A DNA stretch of 64,000 bases from Prevotella melaninogenica (GCF_018127925.1 NZ_CP072348.1:1160001-1224000); one strand, 5' to 3'; counted from the first letter of the stretch, positions 10,693-19,881 are shown. Notes: generated by a model from the sequence alone, not told the origin. Translations and numbers: made by a program.

Positions 10693-10863
10693 TGTCAAAA
10701 TGCAAATTAATAACTTGACAACTTTCAAACTATAAGTGTTTTTTTCTTAAAGCAAAGAAAAGACCATTTCTTTACTCAAAATAGAGTACAGAAATGGTCT
10801 TTTTAAAGAATTGTTTCAAACTGTAAGATTATCAAAATGGAATTTACATTTTGACACACCCTC
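10686..10863. mobile_element. 178-bp MITE with terminal inverted repeats
   Basis: The ends read GAGGGTGTGTCAAAATG inward on both strands and the identity extends with one mismatch to about 23 nt. The centre is a long hairpin (AAAGACCATTTCT...AGAAATGGTCTTT). The termini resemble those of some IS1182/IS5-like elements, from memory. There is no ORF. Confidence 0.8.
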
Positions 10864-10943
10864 AGTAGTTAGAGAGATACCACCAGCTCAACGGGAACTT
10901 ACTAACCAAAGGGAGGGATAGTGTTATTTTTTCTTTATTTTCC

Positions 10944-10974
10944 TTGCCTATTCCATTTTATCTTCTTACCTTTG
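10944..10974 (+). promoter_or_regulatory. Promoter of surface cassette A
   Basis: TTG at 10944-10946 and TACCTTTG at 10967-10974, 20 nt apart. The predicted start is near 10980, 15 nt before the leader ORF. Cassette B has the same -7 element at the same distance. Confidence 0.65.
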
Positions 10975-10994
10975 CCGCCGTGAAACAGTTAGCA

Positions 10995-11129
<135 letters not shown>

Positions 11130-11191
11130 CGTCTAATAACACATTTTTTCTTCTCGCATACGCGCGCGCGAAGCGTGCCGTAACCCCTGTA

Positions 11192-11230
11192 AACAAAGGA
11201 CTTTCAAGAGTTTCCTTTGTTCGCTTTTTT
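11192..11230 (+). terminator. Conserved leader terminator-like hairpin, cassette A
   Basis: AACAAAGGA (11192-11200) pairs with TCCTTTGTT (11213-11221), followed by CGCTTTTTT. The arms and the T-run are also present in cassettes B (19882-19920) and C (31923-31962), while the loop sequence differs. It lies between the microsatellite and the first structural gene. Confidence 0.6.
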
Positions 11231-11299
11231 ATGCCCTTTTGTGAACTCTGTTTAGAGCAAAATAAGAACGAAATGACAACTATTTTAATCAATGAAGTA

Positions 11300-11506
11300 A
11301 TGAGAAAAAGGCAAGCACAGAAGAGTTACTCTGCACCAACGTGCATGATAATTCAAGTAAGCGAAACTAGTTATTTGATGGACACATCTATGCCTGGTCA
11401 GCACAAGAAAGCAAATCATGGTACTGGACCGTCCAGTGCAAAAGAAGCCCAAGCATGGCTAGACAGCGATGAAGAAACATCAGATAACTCCGCTTGGGAA
11501 GACTAA
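11300..11506 (+). CDS. Small acidic protein of cassette A
   Basis: 68 residues from MRKRQAQKSYSAPTCM. It is clearly homologous to the protein at 19396-19602, sharing YSAPxCMIxQVSETxYLMDTS, then PGQH, and an acidic SAWED/SSWED tail. It has no signal peptide or membrane segment and one Cys. Such short proteins often precede surface protein genes in Bacteroidales, but the function is unknown. I choose the ATG at 11300 by alignment to paralogue B. An upstream in-frame ATG at 11231 or 11273 is possible, and the frame stays open back to the microsatellite. Confidence 0.65.
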   Translation: MRKRQAQKSYSAPTCMIIQVSETSYLMDTSMPGQHKKANHGTGPSSAKEAQAWLDSDEETSDNSAWED

Positions 11507-11547
11507 CAGAAAGTTATAAACAAAAATCACAAACAAACAAAGTAATA

Positions 11548-13137
11548 ATGAAAACAAGACAATACTTTAAAAGCCACCTATTCTCTCTTGCAGCACTTTT
11601 CAGTATGTCACTGGTAGCTATCTCATGTGTCAGCGAAGACCTCGTGCAGAATAGTAAGGATGGAGAGAACGATAAAGGTTTTGCGACTTTCGTTGCAGAC
11701 GTACCAACGCAAACTCGTACCTCAATCGATTACGCAACCGGTAATTTCTATTGGGAAGAGGGCGACAAGATATACGTAAAAGATGACGACGGCACGATAC
11801 AAGTTAGTAACTCCGTAGATGCAGCCCACGCACATTCCTCCTCATTTCGATTTAGAGTGCCTGGAAAATTTAAGAATAGTCCAACTTATAAAGTTTATTA
11901 TCTAGGTAAAGATGGAAGTAATAATCAGGTAACTATTCCAACAGCACAGACTCAAACAACGCCGAACTCAACCAAACATCTTGGCGATTCAGGTGACTAT
12001 GGTACAGCTACTGCAACAGGTACTTTAGGAGGTAGCATTTTTAGCTTCGAGTTAGAGCATCAAGCAACTTACCTTGTCTTCCAGCCTTACACAAGCAACG
12101 CAGTATTGAAGAACTGCTACTTGACTAAAATCGAAGTAAATGCTGATGACGATATTGCAGAAACCTACACTATCGATCCTAGTACCGGAAACTTGAATAG
12201 TTCAGTAGGTGCTAAACAGATTACGATTGAGACGAAAGACCCAGTGATAGGCAGTGCCAATGAGAACGGCTTTCCATTGACAAATAATGCCCCTAGCGTA
12301 ACCACTAATGGTGCCTACATGCTCATCAAGCCAGGTGTACATACCCTTAAGGTCCGTTATTGGGTAAAAGATTATGTAACTAACGTAGAAGGGACAATTA
12401 CCAAAACTCTGTCTTCTTTCAACTATGCAAAGAACACTTACTATGATATGACAGCTAATCTTAATGCAAAAGATTACGATGCTTATCATTATTATATGTG
12501 GGACGCACAAAACAATTTTTGGTCGGGACATGAATGGGATACGGCTACACCTTGGCAACCAACGCTTGAAGATGATAACAATCCTAATTTCCCCAAAAAA
12601 GGTGATACTTTAGGACGTTATTATAATAATAGTTTTCCTGGTTATGGCGTAAGTAATCCTGCAACGACGACTCTTTTTAAAAGCCTACCTAATATAAATG
12701 AGATGTCTTGGTACTGTATGTACGGTGACCCACGTTGGGATGGAGATGGAGTATGGACAACTATGGGGCATTTATATAAAAGTGGTATGTGGATAAAGAA
12801 GAAGTCTGTATTAAAGGCAGGAGGTCATTATAATACAGAATACAGTGCCGATGGGATAACTGATTTACGTATAAATTTTAAGAATTATGAGAATACTAGT
12901 TTAACCCCAGGACTACCATCTGCATCAGAAATTGGAGACTACTTCTTTCTTCCATCTCTGGGATACTATCACAATGGCTCGACAACTTTCCTTGGAAGTG
13001 GTGGAGGTTATTGGTCATCAACAGGAGATCCACGAGACAAAGACAGTGCCTATTGCCTAATATTCGGCGATGTTAGTATGTCGACGAAGGGTGGGTATTT
13101 AAGAAGTCTTGGCTATAGAGTGCAGGTATTTGAATAG
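11548..13137 (+). CDS. Fimbrillin-like surface lipoprotein of cassette A
   Basis: 529 residues from the ATG at 11548, chosen because the lipoprotein signal (FSLAALFSMSLVAISC) follows directly. The N-terminal half has the fimbrillin-like pattern TRTSIDYATGNFYWEEGDKI. The C-terminal third (YYMWDAQNNF, MSWYCMYGDPRW, then FFLPSLGYY and GGYWSST) resembles the paralogous C-type-lectin-like domain found in many Bacteroidetes surface proteins. It is a paralogue of 17783-19336, with long identical blocks in the middle and divergent C-terminal ends. The predicted site is the outer membrane, surface exposed. The ligand is unknown. Confidence 0.8.
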   Translation: MKTRQYFKSHLFSLAALFSMSLVAISCVSEDLVQNSKDGENDKGFATFVADVPTQTRTSIDYATGNFYWEEGDKIYVKDDDGTIQVSNSVDAAHAHSSSFRFRVPGKFKNSPTYKVYYLGKDGSNNQVTIPTAQTQTTPNSTKHLGDSGDYGTATATGTLGGSIFSFELEHQATYLVFQPYTSNAVLKNCYLTKIEVNADDDIAETYTIDPSTGNLNSSVGAKQITIETKDPVIGSANENGFPLTNNAPSVTTNGAYMLIKPGVHTLKVRYWVKDYVTNVEGTITKTLSSFNYAKNTYYDMTANLNAKDYDAYHYYMWDAQNNFWSGHEWDTATPWQPTLEDDNNPNFPKKGDTLGRYYNNSFPGYGVSNPATTTLFKSLPNINEMSWYCMYGDPRWDGDGVWTTMGHLYKSGMWIKKKSVLKAGGHYNTEYSADGITDLRINFKNYENTSLTPGLPSASEIGDYFFLPSLGYYHNGSTTFLGSGGGYWSSTGDPRDKDSAYCLIFGDVSMSTKGGYLRSLGYRVQVFE

Positions 13138-13192
13138 AACCAGTATTATTGACAAATACAAGATTATATCTGTTAAATTGAAAATTCAAAAT

Positions 13193-13284
13193 CTTTAAGT
13201 TAAAGTACAAAAGGACTTTAACTTAAAGTAGGATGATACTTTAAGTTAAAGTAGGAAAGGAGTTTAAGTTAAAGTATAAAAGTA
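13193..13284. repeat. Four-unit 23-nt array
   Basis: Units CTTTAAGTTAAAGTA plus an 8-nt variable tail start at 13193, 13216, 13239 and 13262, exactly 23 nt apart. Each unit is itself near-palindromic (CTTTAAnTTAAAG). It lies between the surface protein gene and the HU-like gene of cassette A, followed by a GGGGCG/CGCCCC hairpin at 13330-13355. Confidence 0.85.
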
Positions 13285-13383
13285 ACAGAATGATAGGAGG
13301 AAAATAGATAGAATATTGTGATTGATAACGGGGCGTAGCCCATAGGTTGCGCCCCATATTTAAAAACCTAAAATCTTAGAATT

Positions 13384-13848
13384 ATGATTAGTTTTAAAGT
13401 AAAAGAGAGCATTCTCCGAGTTGGTCCTAGAAAGGGACAAAAAGCCTATAGTGCTGTTCCTAAGGCTGCTAACAGATTTTCGTCTTCATGGCTTGTTGAT
13501 CGGATCGTTCGTGAGACGTCGCTGAGTGAAGGTGATGTTAGAAATGTGCTTATCACGTTGAAGAACATTACGCGTGAGGTGGTTACGCTGGGTGGTTCGC
13601 TTGATTTGGGCGATATCTTTTCTTTCCGCACGGTGATTTCTTCTAAGATGGAGGCTAACGAAAAGGATGTCTGTGCCGACTCCCTGAAGCATCCACACAT
13701 TGTGGTTACGTGGAAAGAACCTGTCCGTAAGGCGCTGAAAGATATTCAGGTGGATGTGGATAATCCTGCGAGGAAGAAACCGAAGGACCCCAAAAGCCCT
13801 GGTCCTTCTCCAAAAGAAAAGGAGGGTGGTGGACCAGTAGCTGGGTAA
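13384..13848 (+). CDS. HU-related histone-like DNA-binding protein, cassette A
   Basis: 154 residues. Residues about 1-115 fit the Bacteroidetes HU-related family (TIGR01201-like): SFKVKESILRVGP, then WLVDRIVRETSLSEGDV (helical dimerisation part), LGGSLDLGDIFSFR, and a C-terminal beta arm region. The Pro/Lys/Gly-rich tail (KKPKDPKSPGPSP...GPVAG) is disordered; the paralogues at 16985 and 29571 also end in GPVP-type tails. As the last gene of the cassette it may act on this or other promoters. That role is inference. Confidence 0.8.
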   Translation: MISFKVKESILRVGPRKGQKAYSAVPKAANRFSSSWLVDRIVRETSLSEGDVRNVLITLKNITREVVTLGGSLDLGDIFSFRTVISSKMEANEKDVCADSLKHPHIVVTWKEPVRKALKDIQVDVDNPARKKPKDPKSPGPSPKEKEGGGPVAG

Positions 13849-13919
13849 CAGCCTCACCACCAACCCCTCTCCCGCGGGAGAGGGGAGTAAAGTAAGGAGG
13901 AAAGTGGATAGAGTGTAGA

Positions 13920-13950
13920 AGAGGATGTGCCGATGGCACATCCTCTTTTT
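13920..13950 (+). terminator. Rho-independent terminator of cassette A
   Basis: AGAGGATGTGCC (13920-13931) and GGCACATCCTCT (13935-13946) form a perfect 12-bp stem with a GAT loop, followed by a T-run. Confidence 0.9.
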
Positions 13951-14037
13951 GCGTTTGAATAGCATGTATATTAGCTAATGCTTGCAAGTCCCTATCAGTG
14001 GGGACTGCCCAGCCAGAGAGAAAAGGAGGTATTTATT

Positions 14038-16335
14038 TTATCTTCCATACATGATACCAGTATCATTATCAGAGTTGGAAATACGTTTATTGATACTTGA
14101 TTTGCCTTTCCCATAATTCAAATTGAATGTGAAGTTAAGCAGAAGTATTCGTCTCAAACTCTTTGAGAAAGCCAGTTGTCGGTTAGGAGCGAGGCGTGAT
14201 AAATTATCCGTTTCATTTGAGTATTGCTTAGAGAAAGGTGATGCCATGATGAGATTTAACGCCCATTTGTCTTTGTTATAACCTACTGATATGGCGTGAT
14301 TCGCCTCTCCTTTGGTAAGAGTTTCACCCCATAATTCATTGTATCTGGTCTGTACTTCGGCTGTGAATACCCATTGTTTGTACATTACAAGTAGATTTCC
14401 ATTCAGTCCCCAGTTCGAGAGTGTATGTGCGTAAGTATGCCCGTTACTGATGTACCGATTGAAGAATGGCGTAAGTTGTAACGATAACCAATCGCCAAAG
14501 GGATGCAACTTTATGTCCATTTGGGTATGTAGTCTGTGGAAGTTCTTTTGGTTATCTATTGTCCTAACAAACTTTCCGTTGTCAATATAAGTCTCTTCCA
14601 TGATAGGGTGGGAATCGTAACTATACCTTCCGAATAACGATAGATCGCACCATTTTGTGCCCCAGTTTAAGGACAACTCATTCGATACGAAGGTTACAGA
14701 CTTTAGGTTAGGATTACCCTTTCTAAGCTGATATACGTCAATATCCTGTGACACATTGCTCATGTCGGATAGTGAAGGAGCATAAGCCGAAACGTATCCT
14801 TGATATTTTAAAGTTACATTGTTACAAGGTTGATAAGCGAGAGAGAGCTTCGGACGAAGGATGAATTTCGATAACTTCTTATCGTGCTGATGGTTGTAAA
14901 TACGCATCCCTCCCAACCCGAGGGTATAGGTCAGCTTGCCCAGTTTTGACATCCATTCAGTGTAAGCGAAGGTCTCCGCTGTATTCATATTTACCTGACT
15001 TTGGATGTTTCCATCATACGTGTTATTAGTGTACATCTGCGTATGCTTCAAGCCAAACGACAGTTTGCTATCCTTGAACATGCGCTCATAAATGCCCTCA
15101 CCTATTATGGAGTACTTGTTACCATCAGTAATGGAAGCAATCGTCTGAGTAGGTTGTGTGGTTGATGATAAGGTGTATGTACGCTGGCTATGGCTATTGA
15201 TGTAAGTGCCAATTAGGTCGAAGTACAAGTGCTGGTTATGGGCAAGCTCGGTTTGAAAATACAAATCTAACGAGGGTGTGTTATCGTGTCCATGCCTAAA
15301 GTCGGTGATGTGGTAAACGTCAGTACCACGATAAAGCGTACTGATTCTATCCTCCATAGAGTTAGATTCTTTATTGTAGTAATCACGGAAGATAGCACTA
15401 ATACTGCTCTTCTTAAATGAATAGTTGTACCACAGAGAGAAACTCATATTATCGAACTTAACCTTTGTTGGCTCACCAATCTCTCTATTCTCTATGGTCT
15501 GATGAGGGTAGTGGTACTCCTCGTAGTTCTCTCTTTTCCACTTCAAATCACGCCTATTCCAATAGAAAGAAGACTTTATCTCGGATCTACCTTTGTGATA
15601 GTTGGCAGACAAAAGGTTTTCTCCATAGCCTAACATCGATAGCCCATTGGTGAGGTCACCATTGATGTTTCCACCTTTATTCTTATACTTCACAATGAAG
15701 TCGAGGACGGCTGCTGCACCATTAAAACGTAGTCCGGGCATATCGTGGTATTCAACCTTTACAATGTCTTGAGGGCGTAGGGCTTTAACTTCTTCTATCT
15801 TTGCTATGACACCATTAATGCGTAATTGAACTGCATCTCCAGTCGTCGTCGTGATGGTATTATCAATTGTATTGACCCGAATACCAGCTAATTGCATGTT
15901 CTGTATGAGCATAACTCCGTTAGTAGAAGCCTTTAGCTGGAGTTTTGAAGGGGTGATAATACGCCGGTCAATCTTCTGTATTTCACGCTTCCCAACCACT
16001 TCTACGCCTTTTAACTCTTGTGTGGAAGGAGTCAGTTGAATCTTTCCAAGGTCGGTATTCCTTTGTGTGTTCTCCAGAGATACACGATAATCAGTATATC
16101 CCATATAGGTTATGATGAGTTCTTTGTGCCCATCGCTCTCCTCCATTGTAAGGTTAAATAAACCCTCATTGTTGGTTACTGTCTGTGTAATTAACGTTGT
16201 TTGGGTGACCAACTTGACTACGGCACCAATGATAGGGGATGTTGTTTCGTCAGTAACTTGCCCTATTATGACAACTTTTGCATGCAAGTTAACGTAAAAA
16301 CTCAGTGCTGCTATGCACAGAAGAAATCTTTTCAT
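14038..16335 (-). CDS. TonB-dependent-receptor-like outer membrane protein
   Basis: 765 residues. A signal peptide (to LHA near residue 19) is followed by a carboxypeptidase-regulatory-like domain at about 22-105 (VTDETTSPIIGAVVKL...ITYMGYTDY). A plug-like part carries VEVVGKR and the block LRINGVIAKIEEVKALRPQDI, then a beta-barrel of the outer-membrane beta-barrel family 3 type to the C-terminus. Proteins of this class are outer membrane receptors or transporters. No classical SusD partner lies beside it, so the substrate is unknown. It stands alone, convergent with cassette A. Confidence 0.85.
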   Translation of the reverse strand: MKRFLLCIAALSFYVNLHAKVVIIGQVTDETTSPIIGAVVKLVTQTTLITQTVTNNEGLFNLTMEESDGHKELIITYMGYTDYRVSLENTQRNTDLGKIQLTPSTQELKGVEVVGKREIQKIDRRIITPSKLQLKASTNGVMLIQNMQLAGIRVNTIDNTITTTTGDAVQLRINGVIAKIEEVKALRPQDIVKVEYHDMPGLRFNGAAAVLDFIVKYKNKGGNINGDLTNGLSMLGYGENLLSANYHKGRSEIKSSFYWNRRDLKWKRENYEEYHYPHQTIENREIGEPTKVKFDNMSFSLWYNYSFKKSSISAIFRDYYNKESNSMEDRISTLYRGTDVYHITDFRHGHDNTPSLDLYFQTELAHNQHLYFDLIGTYINSHSQRTYTLSSTTQPTQTIASITDGNKYSIIGEGIYERMFKDSKLSFGLKHTQMYTNNTYDGNIQSQVNMNTAETFAYTEWMSKLGKLTYTLGLGGMRIYNHQHDKKLSKFILRPKLSLAYQPCNNVTLKYQGYVSAYAPSLSDMSNVSQDIDVYQLRKGNPNLKSVTFVSNELSLNWGTKWCDLSLFGRYSYDSHPIMEETYIDNGKFVRTIDNQKNFHRLHTQMDIKLHPFGDWLSLQLTPFFNRYISNGHTYAHTLSNWGLNGNLLVMYKQWVFTAEVQTRYNELWGETLTKGEANHAISVGYNKDKWALNLIMASPFSKQYSNETDNLSRLAPNRQLAFSKSLRRILLLNFTFNLNYGKGKSSINKRISNSDNDTGIMYGR

Positions 16336-16615
16336 TATGGTTATATCTTATAGGTTATTAGATGGATAGAGGCTTTGGTTCTGCCCTGAGTGATTGTTGT
16401 TTCCTCTTTAACCACTATCAATTAAAAACTAAAACTCTGCGAAGTTAAAAAAAAACAACGGCATGACAAAAACTCTTCGCATGTTTTTTACATAATTGTA
16501 GATACTTTCTTGGATGCTTGTTGTTCGATAAGCTCTTCTATATAAAAAGGTTAACTTGATACTCCCTAACCCGTAATTACTCCGCTTCTTTCGTATAAAA
16601 ACAACTAATTAAAGC

Positions 16616-16913
16616 ATCCGTGAGACCTCCTCGGATAAGAACATGATCTTTCCATCTTATACCTACTTTATTTTTTCGCTAAGCTCAAGGGAACTCCACC
16701 AACCATTCCGAATAGCTATGGGACTTTGATTTGTTATGCAATCTTATCCATGGTCATATGCCTTGTATGAAATTTCTGTTCGTTAGGTCAGATGTTTGCC
16801 ATCAGCTTCCTTCAGATTTCACCTCACGATGAACACCCTCGCTTTTGACTATGTAACTCCCGCTATTAGGGCTTACTCGAGACTTCCACCCGTTAGATAA
16901 TGCTCATGCCGAG
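16616..16913 (-). other. Group II intron remnant (5' ribozyme part, no maturase)
   Basis: On the minus strand the segment contains blocks typical of group II intron domain I: GTCTCGAGTAAGCCC, then GTTCATCGTGAGGTGAAATC, TGAAGGAAGC, GGCAAA, CTGACCTAACGAACAGAAAT and TACAAGGC, and later CTTATCCGAGGAGGTCTCAC. No reverse transcriptase frame or 3' domains V/VI were seen. Assignment rests on remembered intron sequence patterns. The remainder of 16336-16984 is AT-rich upstream DNA of the gene at 14038 and the cassette B terminator. Confidence 0.6.
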
Positions 16914-16916
16914 CAT

Positions 16917-16958
16917 ACAAAAAGATAGCCTCACCTAAGAGGAAAAGGTGAGGCTATC
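16917..16958 (-). terminator. Rho-independent terminator of cassette B
   Basis: Read on the minus strand, GATAGCCTCACCT pairs perfectly with AGGTGAGGCTATC over 13 bp, followed by TTTTTGT. It lies directly after the HU-like gene. Confidence 0.9.
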
Positions 16959-16984
16959 CCTCCTACAAAGGAAGTAGGTGAGGG

Positions 16985-17428
16985 CTACTCTGGTACAGGC
17001 CCTGAGCTTCCCTCGCTGCCTCCAGCTTTAGGCGCAGGCTTAGCACCGAGGCTTTCTTCTTTCACCGTCTCATACGAGTTCTCGCGCAGCGCAGCTTTCA
17101 GTTCTACACCTGGCGTAAACGTTACGCGTGGTTTGATCGTCTCCGTCTTGAAAGCCTTTTCCGTTGCAGCTCCCTCGCTTGAAAGTGTCAAGCGCATCGT
17201 GCCAAATTCTCCCAACTGCACGCTAAAGCCATCGCGGAGGTAATGAGGCAGACAATCCATAAAGTTTGCCAGCACGTTTTCGATATCACCACGGGTCAGC
17301 GAAGAACGCCCTGCAATGTCATGCGCAATATCTCGCAGGTTCTTCTTCCCAAGATTTACAGGATTAGCATAATACTTTTCTTCTGTCCGCTTCTGCGGAT
17401 TCTTTTTCTTTTGGAGTTTAATCTTCAT
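16985..17428 (-). CDS. HU-related histone-like DNA-binding protein, cassette B
   Basis: 147 residues, the closest of the three paralogues to the HU-related family consensus: KLQKKKNPQKRTEEKYYANP, then IAHDIAGRSSLTRGDIENVL, LRDGFSVQLGEFGTMRLTLS, and KPRVTFTPGVELKAAL. A disordered tail ends GSSGPVPE. It is separated from the surface protein gene by 354 nt of repeats, which probably lowers or decouples its expression. Target sites are unknown. Confidence 0.87.
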   Translation of the reverse strand: MKIKLQKKKNPQKRTEEKYYANPVNLGKKNLRDIAHDIAGRSSLTRGDIENVLANFMDCLPHYLRDGFSVQLGEFGTMRLTLSSEGAATEKAFKTETIKPRVTFTPGVELKAALRENSYETVKEESLGAKPAPKAGGSEGSSGPVPE

Positions 17429-17549
17429 AATTGTTTTGTTTTTAAAAGTAAATATTTAAGTTTTTACGGTATTTCCATTCCTCGGAAATTCTCACTCCCC
17501 TCATCTATTTCCACAGCCAAAGGGAAGCTTTAAAATTACCTACGGTCAG

Positions 17550-17710
17550 AAGAAAATTTTCCTTTGTGAAAAATTTCTTTCCAACCGTAGGTACGTAATT
17601 TTCTCACCGTAGAGAAATTTTCTTCCGACCCGTTAGAAATTTCTTGCTAACACGTTCCCTGTAAATTTCTAACAGGTTAGAAATTTTCTTCCAATGGGTT
17701 AGATTTTCTC
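17550..17710. repeat. Irregular array of GAAATTTTCTTCC units, about 22-nt period
   Basis: About eight related units (GAAATTTTCTTCCnACC-type) lie between the surface gene and HU-like gene of cassette B. Spacings vary (16-27 nt) and average near 21-22 nt. The flanking 17735-17780 is a REP-like palindrome (CTTCCCCTTTCGGGGAGG). Confidence 0.6.
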
Positions 17711-17782
17711 TTGTCTCTCACCCTCCTTTATCCAGTTAGGCTCCTTCCCCTTTCGGGGAGGGTCGGGGTGGGGCTTTTAGGA

Positions 17783-19336
17783 CTACTCAAAAGTGTCTAC
17801 CCTCATCCCGTCGCTGCGATCGTTGTCGTAAATCCTGACGAAACCTCTGCCGAAATAGATGAACCACCCATAATCAGTTCTCCAGGAGACAGCACTAGAC
17901 GACCAATACCAGCCGCGTCTGCCAATGTCGTCCAGATCACCAGTAGAGTAGTAGCGACCCCTAGCGGGTAGGTAAAAGTATTTGCCTGCGTCAGCTGCAG
18001 AAGGAAGAATCTCAGATGGGGTCCAAACTCGGCTGCTCCCAGATGTACGCCAATCTGTGCCGTCAACAGCAGTGTTACTGTTGTAACCGCTTATGTATGC
18101 CCTCTTCTTAAACCACATGCCACCTTTATATAAATGACCCATAGTGGTCCATAACTCGTCATTGTCCCAACGGGGATCGCCCTTGGCGGCGTACCACGTC
18201 ATCTCGTTTACGTTAGGAAGATCTTTACATGAGTGGATGGCTGGATTGCTTACACCCCAACCTGGGTAACTCTCGTTGTAGTAACGAGGGTCGGTGTTGT
18301 TCTGGGCGTAGTTTGATGAACTGTTACCGTTAAGTGTTGGCTGGCCTACCCCTGCTGGCAAGTTCTTTGTCCATTCGAATCCTTTCCAGTATTGTTCCTG
18401 AGCGTCCCACATATAGTAATGGTCGCCGTCGTAATCCTTTACGTTAAGGTTTGCAGTGATATTATAATACTTGTTCTGGTCGTAGGTTGCTGATGCTAAT
18501 GTCTTGGTTATTGTTCCCTCTGTACCTGTTGCAATATCCTTTACCCAATAACGTATCTTGAGTGTATGGGTGCCTGGCTTTATAACAACGTAAGAACCGT
18601 TGGTAGCGGCACTTGTGGAGTTGTTAGTTAAAGGAAAACCGTTAGCGTATGTTCCGCTACCCTTTGTTGTGAGGACAATCTGCTTGCCTGTACCAGTACC
18701 TGTGAGTTCGCCTGTTGTTGGGTTAAGGGTATATGTACTAGTGATGTCGTTGTCAGAGTTTATCTCTACCTTAGTCAAGTAACAGTCATGCAAGATTGTA
18801 TTGCTGGTACGAGGCAAGAAGAGAAGATAAGCAGCCTTATGGTCTAAGGTGAAAGCAAACTGCTGTTTACCTGACACTTTAGTTGCCGTTGCCATTCCAC
18901 AATCGCCTGCTGCACCGAAGTGAGTGGTTGTGTTTGGCTCTGATTGACTTTGGTTTGCAGAGATTGTTACTTGGTCTTGATTACCATTCTTACCAGGGTA
19001 ATAAACCTCGTATGATGTGTGGGCGGTGTAAGTGCCAGGCACTCTGAACTTAAAGTTATCTGTCTTACCTGTTGGCGAGTTGCTACTTGCGTTCCATGTG
19101 CCGTTATCGTCCTTTACCCAAATCTTATCGCCTGCTTCCCAAAAGAACTTGCCATCGCTCTCCATTGAGGTGCGTGTCGTTGGGTCACCTGCTGAAAAGG
19201 TCGTCAGGTTCTTGTCGTTATCTGTGTTGTTTGGGGTCTGCGCTACGTCTTCATTGGCACAGGATGCAAACGCTAATGTGAGCCCGCAGAAAGCTGCGAA
19301 TGAAAGCAGGCGGGTCTTGAATAATTTCTTTTTCAT
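17783..19336 (-). CDS. Fimbrillin-like surface lipoprotein of cassette B
   Basis: 517 residues from the ATG at 19336, chosen for the lipoprotein signal LLSFAAFCGLTLAFASC. It is a paralogue of 11548-13137. Shared blocks include TRTSMESDGKFFWEAGDKIW, FKFRVPG, NGFPLTNN, KIRYWVKD, YYMWDAQ and WTTMGHLYK. The C-terminal 45 residues (GWYWSSSAVSW...DYGWFIYFGRGFVR...DGMRVDTFE) form a C-type-lectin-like end that is quite unlike that of paralogue A and rich in NNC codons. Predicted surface exposed; function unknown. Confidence 0.8.
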   Translation of the reverse strand: MKKKLFKTRLLSFAAFCGLTLAFASCANEDVAQTPNNTDNDKNLTTFSAGDPTTRTSMESDGKFFWEAGDKIWVKDDNGTWNASSNSPTGKTDNFKFRVPGTYTAHTSYEVYYPGKNGNQDQVTISANQSQSEPNTTTHFGAAGDCGMATATKVSGKQQFAFTLDHKAAYLLFLPRTSNTILHDCYLTKVEINSDNDITSTYTLNPTTGELTGTGTGKQIVLTTKGSGTYANGFPLTNNSTSAATNGSYVVIKPGTHTLKIRYWVKDIATGTEGTITKTLASATYDQNKYYNITANLNVKDYDGDHYYMWDAQEQYWKGFEWTKNLPAGVGQPTLNGNSSSNYAQNNTDPRYYNESYPGWGVSNPAIHSCKDLPNVNEMTWYAAKGDPRWDNDELWTTMGHLYKGGMWFKKRAYISGYNSNTAVDGTDWRTSGSSRVWTPSEILPSAADAGKYFYLPARGRYYSTGDLDDIGRRGWYWSSSAVSWRTDYGWFIYFGRGFVRIYDNDRSDGMRVDTFE

Positions 19337-19395
19337 TGTCTGTTTCTTCTTTTTGTGTGATTTTGTTTTCTTTACTTGGTTAATAACTCTCTCTG

Positions 19396-19602
19396 TTAGT
19401 CTTCCCATGAAGAATCCTCTGTTGCTTCTTCGCTTTCAGTCATCCAGCTTGGAGCCTGCTTCGCATCACCAGAGGTGCCGCCTGATTGGGCTGGGTTGTG
19501 CTGACCGGGGTAAGACGTGTCCATTAAATAAGTGGTTTCGCTTACTTGAACTATCATGCAACGTGGTGCAGAATAATCCTTCTTTTCTTGTTTCTTTCTC
19601 AT
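19396..19602 (-). CDS. Small acidic protein of cassette B
   Basis: 68 residues, MRKKQEKKDYSAPRCMIVQV, then SETTYLMDTSYPGQH, a Gly/Ser/Ala-rich middle, and the acidic end ATEDSSWED. It aligns along its whole length with the protein at 11300-11506. The ATG at 19602 is preceded by the same TTTTAATCAA sequence as in cassette A. Function unknown. The extended leader frame of this cassette ends 29 nt upstream, so translational coupling is possible. Confidence 0.65.
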   Translation of the reverse strand: MRKKQEKKDYSAPRCMIVQVSETTYLMDTSYPGQHNPAQSGGTSGDAKQAPSWMTESEEATEDSSWED

Positions 19603-19881
19603 TGCTTTTTTGATTTGATTAAAAATAGTTGTTATCTACTCTCTATTATGTAGCTTCGTTGCTCACCTTTTATTATATACATCCTGATAAACTCATTATC
19701 TATTCCTCTTAACCGCTTGCCCTCTCCCTCTCTACAGGCAGACAGTGCGTTACCACTGCCTGCCCGAGAAATCAACGAGAGAAAACAAAATATTATGAGA
19801 GAATTACAATTATCTTTTGTGATAAAATCAGTGCTTAAAACGTTCTTATTTTGCTTTCTTGACAGCTCGCAAACGGACACA

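Noticed and set aside
19632-19880. 82-codon frame before the small protein of cassette B as an independent gene
   Set aside because: It begins at a GTG inside the terminator region and is better explained as the 3' part of the alternative leader frame shared with cassette A.
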